Shown: positions 14,314 through 21,986, counted from the first letter of the stretch. The stretch is 23,303 nt of DNA from Patescibacteria group bacterium (GCA_021734825.1 JAIPIE010000003.1:1-23303); one strand, 5' to 3'. Notes: generated from the sequence alone by a model not told the origin. Made by a program: numbers and translations.

Positions 14314-15411
14314 TTACTCTGTCAGCATTGCTTGTATTATTTTTGCTCCCTTGAAGGCAGCTTCTTTCGGGAGGACGCTACTAATATTATAAGCCAACCG
14401 CATACGCTTGTTCTCGTCCTGATATAAGGTCTCAATTTCTTTGGCCAATTTTTGTCCATTTAATTCTGCTTGCATCAATACCAAAACAGCTTCTTTCGCT
14501 TGAAAATAAGCAGCGTTGTTTTCTTGATGCGAATTAGGCATAGGGATAATAATACTTGGTCTAGCTAAAGCCGCAAGCGTCGTTAAAGCTCCTAGCCCAG
14601 CCCGAGAAATAACAATATCGGCGCAGGCCACTAAGGCTGTAAAGTCATTTTGAGCGATATTAGGATATATTTGATAATTATTTTGAACGGGTGCATCTTC
14701 ATCCTTGCCCTGTCCTATTTGGTGCACAATTTGCCAGTCAGTAGATAAATAAGGCAAAGCGGTAAATATTAATTTATTGATAGCGAGAGCACCACTAGCA
14801 CCACCGGTAATAAATAATAAAGGTTTATCAGAGCTAAGCTTGAATTTTGTTCTTAAAACATTTTTACTATCTTCAGTAACAGCCATAGCTTCACTAGGAT
14901 TACCGATCACCAGAGCTTTCTTGCCATAATCGGCCAAGGATTTCTCAAAACAAACAGTGATTTTATCCGCCCATGGCGCCATTAGGCGGTTGGCGAGACC
15001 AGGACGAATATCCTGTTGATGTACCAATATTTTAATTTTTAAAATCTTCCCCGCCCAAACTAATGGCACGCTCGCAAAAGAACCGGCGGAAATAATTAAA
15101 TCTGGTTTTAATTTTCTTAAATAATAATAGGCACGAAAAAAAGCACTATATATTTTAATAATATCTGAAAAGTTATGCCAAGAAAAATATCGGCGCCACT
15201 TCCCTGATGGTAAAGCATAATAATCTGCTTGCAGGGCTTGTAAATTATCCGCAAATAAATCCTGATCTAAGGACTTGTCATTACCAAAAAATACAAAATG
15301 CGTATTAGCATTAAGTTCGCGATACGCCTGCGCCAAAGCTAATGGCACCATGCTTGGTCCACCAGTTCCACCACCAGAAATAATAATTAATTTTTTTCTA
15401 ACGTCTTTCAT
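14314..15411 (-). CDS. murG: UDP-GlcNAc:lipid I GlcNAc transferase (MurG), variant glycine loop
   Basis: MurG adds GlcNAc to lipid I on the inner face of the membrane to make lipid II. The 365-residue GT28 protein has the N-terminal loop IISGGGTGGPSMVPLALAQA, ISAGSFASVPLVWAGKI, the second loop LLFITGGASGALAINKL and the UDP-sugar site SRAGLGALTTLAALARPSIIIP followed by QENNAAYF. In most MurG proteins the first loop reads GGTGGHxxPA with an invariant histidine. Here it is GGTGGPSMVP, with the histidine gone. The synteny (mraY-ftsW-murG-murC) leaves little doubt about identity. It overlaps ftsW by 14 bases, suggesting translational coupling. Confidence 0.94.
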   Translation of the reverse strand: MKDVRKKLIIISGGGTGGPSMVPLALAQAYRELNANTHFVFFGNDKSLDQDLFADNLQALQADYYALPSGKWRRYFSWHNFSDIIKIYSAFFRAYYYLRKLKPDLIISAGSFASVPLVWAGKILKIKILVHQQDIRPGLANRLMAPWADKITVCFEKSLADYGKKALVIGNPSEAMAVTEDSKNVLRTKFKLSSDKPLLFITGGASGALAINKLIFTALPYLSTDWQIVHQIGQGKDEDAPVQNNYQIYPNIAQNDFTALVACADIVISRAGLGALTTLAALARPSIIIPMPNSHQENNAAYFQAKEAVLVLMQAELNGQKLAKEIETLYQDENKRMRLAYNISSVLPKEAAFKGAKIIQAMLTE

Positions 15412-16552
15412 GTTGACCGTGTTTACTAATATTTACCAAGATACCCATTGCCATGAGCGTCGCAATAATTGAGGAGCCTCCGGCCGAAACAAAAGGCAGA
15501 GGAACTCCCGTCATAGGGATAACATTTATCATGCCGCCAATATTTAAAAATGTTTGTATGGCTAACCAGGCGATAATACCAACCGCTAAAGCGCTACCAT
15601 AAATATCAGGGGCAGCTCGAGCAATTTTAATGCCACGATAAAAGAGTAGTCCGTATAACAAAATAAAGAAAGAGCTAAAAATAAAGCCTATCTCCTCAGC
15701 TACAATCGGAAAAATTGAATCACCCCAGACCTCAGGTAAATACATAAATTTTTGACGACTCTGCCCCAAGCCTCTTCCCATCCAACCACCAGAGCCGACG
15801 GCGATTAAAGATTGACTAATTTGATAGCACTCATTCTGTGAATCATAGGAAGGGCTTTGATAGCAACGAAAACGATCACTTTGATAAGATGAGTTAGTAT
15901 AGAAGGTCAGTCCTGCCGCCAAAATAACCGCAAGTATAACCATAATAATATGGGAAAGTTTGCCGCCAGCTACAAAAAAAGCAGCTAAAGAAGCAAACCA
16001 GATGATAGATAAAGTGCCGAAATCAGGCTGAGCCAACATCAGACCGCTGATTATTACCAAGCTGCCCAAAAGTGGAATAATACCACTGCTCGCTTCTTTT
16101 AATTTATCTTTTTTTGCTTCTAACCAAGTAGCTAAATAAATCAAAAAACTAAGCTTAACTAATTCCGATGGTTGGAAAGATTGTCCGAAAATTATAATCC
16201 AGCTACGGGCGCTACCATGTTCTGCCCGCAAACCCGGAATAAATACTAAAACGAGTAAAAGAATAGAGGCAATTAGAGCCCAGAGGGCATAACGTCGCCA
16301 CACGCGATAGTCCTGCTTAGAAAAAATATAAAAAAATCCGGCGCCAATGGCGACGGCAATTAATTGATGCACGAAATAATGATAAGTATTAGCAAACTTA
16401 GAGTAGGAAACTACTGCCGAAGCACTGGACAACATCACCAAGCCAATAATAGACAAAGCTCCCACAGCCAACAAAAACAAACGATCAGGCGCATGAGCTT
16501 GCTCCTTTTTATTACTACTAAATATATTCTTCAGGCTTTTTGAAACTTTCAT
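15398..16552 (-). CDS. ftsW: SEDS peptidoglycan polymerase FtsW/RodA type
   Basis: SEDS proteins polymerise glycan strands from lipid II with a partner class B PBP. The 384-residue protein has about ten membrane helices. Family signatures include RAEHGSARSWIIIFGQSFQPSE, AQPDFGTL, and SLIAVGSGGWMGRGLGQS. GDSIFPIVAEEIGF contains the catalytic aspartate, and GMINVIPMTGVPLPFVSAGGSS is also present. The large outside loop carries two cysteines (RFRCYQSPSYDSQNECYQ) that could form a disulfide. A position between mraY and murG favours FtsW over RodA. The soluble N-terminal segment of about 25 residues is basic. It starts six bases after the mraY stop codon. Confidence 0.93.
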   Translation of the reverse strand: MKVSKSLKNIFSSNKKEQAHAPDRLFLLAVGALSIIGLVMLSSASAVVSYSKFANTYHYFVHQLIAVAIGAGFFYIFSKQDYRVWRRYALWALIASILLLVLVFIPGLRAEHGSARSWIIIFGQSFQPSELVKLSFLIYLATWLEAKKDKLKEASSGIIPLLGSLVIISGLMLAQPDFGTLSIIWFASLAAFFVAGGKLSHIIMVILAVILAAGLTFYTNSSYQSDRFRCYQSPSYDSQNECYQISQSLIAVGSGGWMGRGLGQSRQKFMYLPEVWGDSIFPIVAEEIGFIFSSFFILLYGLLFYRGIKIARAAPDIYGSALAVGIIAWLAIQTFLNIGGMINVIPMTGVPLPFVSAGGSSIIATLMAMGILVNISKHGQHERR

Positions 16553-16558
16553 AAAATA

Positions 16559-17608
16559 CTACCATTGTCTATCGGCCAAAAAGACAATAAGGCCTAAAAC
16601 GCTGCCCAGGGCCGAAATAACCCAAAAACGCATGACAATTTTTGATTCTGGCCAGCCTAAAGCTTGAAAATGATGATGAATAGGTGAAGATAAAAAAACT
16701 TTCTTATGCCTTATTTTTTTAGAGAGCACCTGTACAATCACGGACACTGATTCAATTAAAAATATTGAACCAATCAAAGGTAATAATAAGGCGCTATTGG
16801 TCAGCATTGCAATTACACCCAAAGTCACCCCTAAACTCATCGCCCCAGTATCCCCCATATAAAAACGAGCGGGCGGAATATTAAACCAAAGAAAAGCGAG
16901 TAAGGCACCAATGATGACACCGCAGAAAGTGGCCAATTGATACCAGCCCAAAACAAAGGCGATAATACCATAGGCAGCAAAGGCCATAATTAGCGAACCA
17001 CCAGCTAACCCATCAAGACCATCGCTTTCATTTACAGAAAAGGAAGTGGCAACAATGACAAAAATAAATACTGGCATATACCACCAAGATATTTCAAAAT
17101 TACCAAAAAACGGAATATGGAAAACAGTCCAATCTAATTTAAAATAAAACCAAGCGGCTCCAGCGGCAGCAATCAAGGCATAAATCAGGAGACGATGTTT
17201 TAACTTTAATCCGCCCCCACCAAAGACTCCCTTAGCGCTCACGTCAAGCCAATCATCAATTAAACCGATTAGAGCACTAGCGATTAAAACACCCAAAGGC
17301 AATAAAGTTTCCGAGCGAGAAAAAAAGTTTAAATATTGAAAAATTTCACCTGGTAAAATATCAGCCAAAAAAGAAAAGAGCACCATAAAAACTAAAACCG
17401 TGCCCCAAATTAAAATGCCGCCCATAGTCGGCGTACCAACTTTATGAGCATGCAGGCGACTAAAAATCGGTGTGTCTCCGCTATTTCTAATCTGCTTGCC
17501 TAACTTATATTTATATAAAAAATTAGTGAGGGCTGGCGTACAAGCAAAGGCAAAGATAAAAGCCAAAGTTGATAATAATAAAATTTTAACAATATAAAAA
17601 ACAATCAT
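16559..17608 (-). CDS. mraY: Phospho-MurNAc-pentapeptide transferase (MraY)
   Basis: MraY moves phospho-MurNAc-pentapeptide from UDP onto undecaprenyl phosphate, making lipid I. The 349-residue membrane protein has the expected cytoplasmic motifs: RLHAHKVGTPTMGG, the catalytic aspartates in LIDDWLDV, NESDGLDGLAGGS, PPARFYMGDTGAMSLG and the histidine loop SSPIHHHFQALGWPESKIVMRFW. About ten helices are evident. The ATG at 17608 gives an ordinary length. The gene is second in its operon, six bases after the small membrane protein gene. Confidence 0.97.
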   Translation of the reverse strand: MIVFYIVKILLLSTLAFIFAFACTPALTNFLYKYKLGKQIRNSGDTPIFSRLHAHKVGTPTMGGILIWGTVLVFMVLFSFLADILPGEIFQYLNFFSRSETLLPLGVLIASALIGLIDDWLDVSAKGVFGGGGLKLKHRLLIYALIAAAGAAWFYFKLDWTVFHIPFFGNFEISWWYMPVFIFVIVATSFSVNESDGLDGLAGGSLIMAFAAYGIIAFVLGWYQLATFCGVIIGALLAFLWFNIPPARFYMGDTGAMSLGVTLGVIAMLTNSALLLPLIGSIFLIESVSVIVQVLSKKIRHKKVFLSSPIHHHFQALGWPESKIVMRFWVISALGSVLGLIVFLADRQW

Positions 17609-17614
17609 AACAAA

Positions 17615-18031
17615 TTAAGCCAGAAAATTTATTAAATATAGAGACATAAGCGCTAAAGCAGCTAACAACTGCACCATCACTCCAGTAATACCAGCGGCAT
17701 TGGTCAGAAAATTAAAATTTAAGCGTTTAGTAAAGAATGACAAAACGAACCCATTTAAAATTAAAGCACCAAGAGCGAGTAAAGGAATATTAAAGATTTG
17801 CTTGGGATTGCCAATAGCATCAATGCCAAAATCAACATTATAATGGGCAACCAACAAATCATTGCCCAAGCTAATATAAATTTGATAGGCAAAAATCCAG
17901 ATTAATACTTGCATTATCACCGAAATTAATAAATACAAGCGATTTGGCTGATAACGCCAATACTTAGTCAAAATAAAAGATAGGCGCCGCTTGAGCGCAT
18001 ACCAACGACTATAAATAAATGAATAAGCCAT
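17615..18031 (-). CDS. Small membrane protein of unknown function heading the mur operon
   Basis: This 138-residue protein is not recognised. It has a basic N-terminal segment rich in Arg, Lys and Tyr (about residues 1-32). Three membrane segments follow at roughly 33-55, 80-101 and 112-136. There is one soluble stretch with NVDFGIDAIGNPKQIF between the first two. The basic N-terminus suggests it faces the cytoplasm. It is the first gene of the mraY-ftsW-murG-murC operon, with a six-base gap to mraY, so a link to lipid II synthesis or the division machinery is plausible but inferred only from position. The gene follows a promoter at 18082-18110. Confidence 0.8.
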   Translation of the reverse strand: MAYSFIYSRWYALKRRLSFILTKYWRYQPNRLYLLISVIMQVLIWIFAYQIYISLGNDLLVAHYNVDFGIDAIGNPKQIFNIPLLALGALILNGFVLSFFTKRLNFNFLTNAAGITGVMVQLLAALALMSLYLINFLA

Positions 18032-18081
18032 AATATTTAAAAATATTCTCTCTTTCCTTTTAAAAGTTTCGACCTTATTGT

Positions 18082-18110
18082 ATCATATTATTAAGCATTT
18101 TAAAAATCAA
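18082..18110 (-). promoter_or_regulatory. Promoter of the mraY-ftsW-murG-murC operon
   Basis: Minus strand TTGATT (18110-18105), 17 bases, TATGAT (18087-18082). Transcription would start near 18075, giving a leader of about 45 bases that contains AAAGGAAAGAGAG. It overlaps the promoter of the divergent gene at 18134. Confidence 0.65.
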
Positions 18111-18127
18111 GTAGATAATGGTATAAT
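18099..18127 (+). promoter_or_regulatory. Promoter of the pseudo-ATPase gene (leaderless type)
   Basis: TTTAAA (18099-18104), 17 bases, perfect TATAAT (18122-18127), then six bases (GTACTT) to the ATG at 18134. The predicted transcript starts at the start codon. Its -35 lies within the spacer of the oppositely directed mur promoter, so the two could compete for polymerase. Confidence 0.65.
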
Positions 18128-18133
18128 GTACTT

Positions 18134-19243
18134 ATGTCAGAGAAAATAATTAAAACAATTTGTCACTACGCCAATGAGCGTGGTCATAGTCATTTTAGCC
18201 TAGAAGCAAAGGATGATAATTTATTTTGTACTTGCGGTTACGGAGAGAATGCTAATTATCTACAATTAGACCCAGAAACCGAACTCAATATTAAGGCCAC
18301 CTTCCGCCGATTAGTGGGTGCCAACGAGAATGACCTATTTCATAATAAACGTTTTAAAATAAGTGACGCCGAGGAGATTATTAAAGGACGAGCCTCTTTA
18401 ATTCCCTCTTCTAGCGGAGAAAAGCTTTTAATTAGTCTCAGTGCCGAACATCCTCGCATTCTTCGATTGTCTGCTCTAGGCTTAAACAAAACTCAGCGAA
18501 ACAACTTTAAACAGGCCATAAATAAAAAAAGTGGAATTATTATAATTACCGCCGCCGAGGAAAATGGCGCTAGTAGCACATATTACTCCCTTCTACAATT
18601 AGCCGCTAGCAAACGCAGCGCCTATTCTATTGAAGACTTTCCCTTACATAAAATTGAAGGTGTTAATACTATCAACTCCAGTCATTACGAGAGTTTCAAC
18701 CAAATTATAGAAAAGCTCATGATTTTAGATAGTGAAATTATAGCCGTAGACGCTGCTTTAAAAAATTCTGATATAAAAGCTCTTTGGCGAGCGGCTGATA
18801 GCGGTCGCCTAGTTATTCTAACTTTGCCGCTAGCTAGTGCGGCAGCATCTTTAAAATTACTACGTCAAGCTGGTATTAATTCCAAGGATATAGCCGAACA
18901 GATTATTTTAATATCTGCTCAAAAATTATTTACTCGCCCCTGCTCTCGTTGTGCTCAAGTTTTTGATCCTGGAAAAGAGATTAAACAAAATATTCTACAT
19001 CGTTGGCCAATCAGCAAGGCTTACTGGCCGCAGAAATTATACCGTCAGCGTGGCTGCACTTACTGTCAAAAGAAAAAAACACCACCGAAAACAGCTGTTT
19101 TTGAAATTATGCATTTTTTAAGCGATGGTCGCCTGCAAAAAGGCTACGAACCATTGATTAAAGGAGCCTTAGATAAAGCTGGCACCGGTCTTATTAATAT
19201 TGAAGAAATTGCCACTTGGGCAGAGAGCGATACAAAATTATGA
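18134..19243 (+). CDS. PilB/GspE-like protein with destroyed ATPase motifs (probable pseudoenzyme)
   Basis: The 369 residues follow the type II secretion/type IV pilus ATPase fold in order. Residues 15-105 resemble the N2 domain (HSHFSLEAKDDNLFC; LVGANENDLFHNKRFKIS; SGEKLLISL). Residues 110-275 resemble the ATPase core. A zinc-type tetracysteine motif follows (C270, C273, C308, C311), ending in AVFEIM. The active-site motifs are lost. Where GPTGSGKTTT is expected, the protein has AAEENGASST (140-149), with Ala146 in place of the catalytic lysine. The Walker B region reads DSEIIAVDAALK (199-210) instead of DPDIIMVGEIRD. The His-box histidines are replaced by Arg225 and Pro232. The reading frame is fully open, so this is probably a protein kept for structural or regulatory use. 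It overlaps the next gene by four bases (ATGA). Confidence 0.85.
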   Translation: MSEKIIKTICHYANERGHSHFSLEAKDDNLFCTCGYGENANYLQLDPETELNIKATFRRLVGANENDLFHNKRFKISDAEEIIKGRASLIPSSSGEKLLISLSAEHPRILRLSALGLNKTQRNNFKQAINKKSGIIIITAAEENGASSTYYSLLQLAASKRSAYSIEDFPLHKIEGVNTINSSHYESFNQIIEKLMILDSEIIAVDAALKNSDIKALWRAADSGRLVILTLPLASAAASLKLLRQAGINSKDIAEQIILISAQKLFTRPCSRCAQVFDPGKEIKQNILHRWPISKAYWPQKLYRQRGCTYCQKKKTPPKTAVFEIMHFLSDGRLQKGYEPLIKGALDKAGTGLINIEEIATWAESDTKL

Positions 19244-19899
19244 AAATTATCTGTGTAATTCCCGCTTGGAATGAAGCTAAACATATTGTCCGCGTTATTG
19301 ATAAGGTTAAGCCCCTAGTGAATGACGTTATAGTTGTAGATGATCATTCCACTGATAACACTTCTGAGCTGGCGAAAAACGCCGGCGCTTTTGTCTTAAG
19401 ACATCCGATTAATCGCGGACAAGGAGCTTCCTTGCAAACTGGTAGTGACCAAGCCTTAAAAATGGGGGCAGATATTATTGTTCATTTTGATGCCGACGAT
19501 CAATTCGCAGCCACAGAAATCCCCGAAGTAATCGCCCCTTTATTAAAACAAGAAGCTGATGTTGTTTTTGGTTCACGTTTCTTGGGAAAAAAATCAAATT
19601 TGCCTTTCAGTAAAAAATACCTTATTCTCCCCTTAGGTCGTTTAATCAATCACTTGCTCGGCGCTCATACCAGTGATCCGCAAAGCGGCTTTCGAGCTTA
19701 TACTAAAGAAGTGGCGCACAGCTTTCGCATTGAAAACAACGAGATGGCTCATTGCAGTGAAATATTAATTAAACTCAGTCAAGGGAAATGGCGCATTAAA
19801 GAAGTGCCTATTACTGTCACCTATCACGAATACGGACAAAAGTTTTCCGGAGGACTCCGTATTCTCAAAGATTTATTCATTCAAAAAATTAGACAATAA
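19240..19899 (+). CDS. Family 2 glycosyltransferase, polyprenyl-phosphate sugar transferase type
   Basis: The 219-residue protein has the GT-A fold signatures IICVIPAWNEAKHI, DVIVVDDHSTDNT, HPINRGQGASLQTG, the metal-binding FDADDQF, VVFGSRF and DPQSGFRAYTKEV. This resembles dolichyl- or undecaprenyl-phosphate mannose/glucose synthases, which load a sugar onto a lipid carrier. There is no C-terminal membrane segment. The ATG at 19240 is chosen because MKIICVIPAWNEA is the family start and it overlaps the previous stop codon as ATGA, which implies coupled translation with the pseudo-ATPase. An in-frame start eight codons upstream is less likely. Confidence 0.92.
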   Translation: MKIICVIPAWNEAKHIVRVIDKVKPLVNDVIVVDDHSTDNTSELAKNAGAFVLRHPINRGQGASLQTGSDQALKMGADIIVHFDADDQFAATEIPEVIAPLLKQEADVVFGSRFLGKKSNLPFSKKYLILPLGRLINHLLGAHTSDPQSGFRAYTKEVAHSFRIENNEMAHCSEILIKLSQGKWRIKEVPITVTYHEYGQKFSGGLRILKDLFIQKIRQ

Positions 19900-19904
19900 A
19901 AAAA

Positions 19905-19926
19905 GAGGTAAGTTATAGCTTACCTC
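19905..19926 (-). terminator. Intrinsic terminator of the 19945-20394 gene
   Basis: GAGGTAAG and CTTACCTC form a perfect 8-bp stem with a six-base loop. On the minus strand it is followed by seven T residues. On the plus strand no T run follows, so it chiefly serves the minus-strand gene, though the hairpin may also protect the 3' end of the glycosyltransferase mRNA. Confidence 0.85.
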
Positions 19927-19944
19927 AAATAAATGCTTTCTTTT

Positions 19945-20394
19945 TTACGGTGTGGGAATAGGAATGAGTGGCAATACTAAAAATTCTATCACCACCACTA
20001 ATGCTAAAGTTAACAACACCCGACCACTAGCGATAAGCCAGTGTGAAGCTGTCATTTTCCTATATATCCCTAGAATGACAAAGGATAATAGACTAATAAC
20101 CAGCACGACAATCAAGGCATACCAAACATAATCATCGTAGTTATCTGCCCTGAAAAAATCTAAGACAAATAGAGTAGCGGCGGCGGCAAACAATGAACTC
20201 GACAAGCCAAAAGCTTTTTTTTCTGAGTTAATTATGCTTAACAGCAACCACATTAACACGGACACAGTAATAACAAGCGCGAACGTGTCCACACCTTGAA
20301 TCGATAATGGTCCGGCGATTAGGCCTCTTACCAGGGCATAAACAATTATAAACCAAGACAGCCCTACGGTCTGGCTAACAAGGAACTTTTTCAT
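19945..20394 (-). CDS. Five-helix membrane protein of unknown function
   Basis: This 149-residue protein is not recognised. It is almost entirely hydrophobic, with likely membrane segments near residues 8-30, 37-57, 65-82, 89-111 and 121-143. Short charged loops (NSEKKAF; FRADNYDDY; YRKMTASH) separate them, and the C-terminus is proline-rich (LIPIPTP). It stands alone on the minus strand inside a plus-strand glycosyltransferase cluster, with its own promoter and terminator. It may be a later insertion or an independently regulated membrane protein. No functional residue pattern is visible. Confidence 0.8.
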   Translation of the reverse strand: MKKFLVSQTVGLSWFIIVYALVRGLIAGPLSIQGVDTFALVITVSVLMWLLLSIINSEKKAFGLSSSLFAAAATLFVLDFFRADNYDDYVWYALIVVLVISLLSFVILGIYRKMTASHWLIASGRVLLTLALVVVIEFLVLPLIPIPTP

Positions 20395-20440
20395 AATAAA
20401 TATGATTTAGGTTAAAAATGAACAAACAATAATTCTCATT

Positions 20441-20469
20441 ATATTAAGACGATAATTAACTTTTGTCAA
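20441..20469 (-). promoter_or_regulatory. Promoter of the five-helix membrane protein gene
   Basis: Minus strand TTGACA (20469-20464), a 17-base spacer, TAATAT (20446-20441). An overlapping TATAAT at 20443-20438 would have a 20-base spacer. The leader is about 40 bases. The promoter abuts the start of the divergent DUF2304 gene. Confidence 0.65.
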
Positions 20470-20473
20470 ACAT

Positions 20474-20791
20474 ATGTTTCAACAAGCCATTGCTCTCATT
20501 TTCATCGCTATTTTTATCTGGCGACTATTTCAACAAAAAAAGCACAAACAAATTGGCAACAACGAATTTATTTTATGGCTCAGCTTCTGGTCCTTAGGCG
20601 CTCTCGCCATTATTTTTATTCGCTTTCTTGATCAAGTTCTTGTTAGTGTCGGCTTTTCTGGTTCTGGTATTAACTTCTTGCTCTATCTTGCTGTTATTAG
20701 TCTTTTCTACTTTGTATTTAAACTACGCCTCAAACTAAGTAAGTTGGAAAAAAATCTAACCGACTTAGTACGAGAAATTACTCTGAAATAA
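20474..20791 (+). CDS. DUF2304 family membrane protein
   Basis: The 105-residue protein matches the DUF2304 pattern: an N-terminal helix, a short basic loop (QQKKHKQIG), then NEFILWLSFWSLGALAIIF and the SGINFLLYLAVISLFYFVF helix. The end is KLRLKLSKLEKNLTDLVREI. Families of this type usually sit next to lipid-carrier glycosyltransferases in cell-surface glycan clusters, but their biochemical role is not established. Here it precedes two GT4 genes by 12 bp and follows a GT2 gene, with a minus-strand gene between. The ATG at 20474 fits the family start, with no Shine-Dalgarno sequence. Confidence 0.85.
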   Translation: MFQQAIALIFIAIFIWRLFQQKKHKQIGNNEFILWLSFWSLGALAIIFIRFLDQVLVSVGFSGSGINFLLYLAVISLFYFVFKLRLKLSKLEKNLTDLVREITLK

Positions 20792-20803
20792 ATCTAAGCT
20801 CTT

Positions 20804-21976
20804 ATGAAAATTGCCCAAATCGTTTGTGCCTTCCCTCCTTATGCCGGTGGCATCGGCCAAAGTGCCTATCGCTTAGGCGAAATTTTGAGTCGCGAGCATC
20901 AAGTTAACACCTTTACTCTTATGCCAGCACAGGCCAAAACACCGCCTACCCCGACTTACAATCAACAAGTTCATTTTTTACGTCCTCGTCTACGTTCTGG
21001 TCATGGCGCCTTAGCGCTTTCCTTACTCCTTAGACTTTTTAAAGATGAAGTAATATATCTGCACTATCCATTTTTTGGCACAGATGCCATTGTGCTTTTT
21101 ATGTGCTCTGTCTTCAAAAAAAAGCGCTTATTTATCCATTATCACATGGACACTCCCGCCCTGCCTGCCAATAAAAAGATATTGGCCTTCCCCTCCCGTT
21201 TAATTTTTAAGCGTTTAATGAAAAGAGCAGAAAAAATTATCGTCGGTAGTCGTGATTATGCTGAAAATGGCAAACTGGCGACAATCTGTAAAGCTTATCC
21301 AGAAAAGATTAAAATTATCCCCTTTGGCGTGGAAAGTGATATTTTTAAACCAAGGATACCTGCCCAAACTGAAGCTAAGGGCAATAAAGCGGCGGCCATC
21401 GTTAATTTTGTTAATCGTCGTTTTATTAAACACGGCGGACACACTCTTTTGTTTGTCGGCGGCCTTGATAGCGCTCATTATTTTAAGGGATTAAGTATTC
21501 TCTTAGAAGCAATGGCGAGAATTAGCCTACCTTTGACTCTGCATATCATTGGTGATGGTGATTTAAAAAAACAATATCAACAACAAACAGTAAAACTACA
21601 CTTAGATAAAAAGGTTCGTTTTCTTGGAAGAGTGAGCGAAGAAGAATTAATCAAAGAATATCAAGGGGCTGATATGTTAATTTTACCTTCAATTAATAGT
21701 CATGAGGCCTTTGGTCTAGTTCTAATTGAAGCAATGGCTTGTGGTCTGCCAGTAATTGCCAGTAATCTGGTCGGAGTCCGTAGCGTTTTTAATGACAGCA
21801 AAGAAGGCCTTATCTGTCAGCCCGGCGATATCAAAGATTTGAGCGAAAAAATTACTAGTCTTATCTCTGATGAAAATAAACGTTTAAAAATGAGTCAAGC
21901 AGCCCGCAAACTAGTTGAAGATAAATATGCCTGGGAAAAAGTTGCCGATCAAATTTTAGACGAATTCGTTCGCTAA
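20804..21976 (+). CDS. Family 4 glycosyltransferase (GT-B fold)
   Basis: The 390-residue protein starts with the donor-independent half (IAQIVCAFPPYAGGIGQSAY), typical of GT4 enzymes that build surface polysaccharides or glycolipids. The C-terminal half has LLFVGGLDSAHYFKGLSILLEA, HIIGDGDLKKQY, VRFLGRVSEEELIKEYQGAD and the E-x7-E motif in SHEAFGLVLIEAMACGLPVIAS. These are the nucleotide-sugar binding and retaining-transferase features. The sugar and acceptor cannot be read from the sequence. It lies 12 bp after the DUF2304 gene and 10 bp before the next GT4, so these three genes likely form one transcript. Confidence 0.93.
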   Translation: MKIAQIVCAFPPYAGGIGQSAYRLGEILSREHQVNTFTLMPAQAKTPPTPTYNQQVHFLRPRLRSGHGALALSLLLRLFKDEVIYLHYPFFGTDAIVLFMCSVFKKKRLFIHYHMDTPALPANKKILAFPSRLIFKRLMKRAEKIIVGSRDYAENGKLATICKAYPEKIKIIPFGVESDIFKPRIPAQTEAKGNKAAAIVNFVNRRFIKHGGHTLLFVGGLDSAHYFKGLSILLEAMARISLPLTLHIIGDGDLKKQYQQQTVKLHLDKKVRFLGRVSEEELIKEYQGADMLILPSINSHEAFGLVLIEAMACGLPVIASNLVGVRSVFNDSKEGLICQPGDIKDLSEKITSLISDENKRLKMSQAARKLVEDKYAWEKVADQILDEFVR

Positions 21977-21986
21977 TTAATATTTT

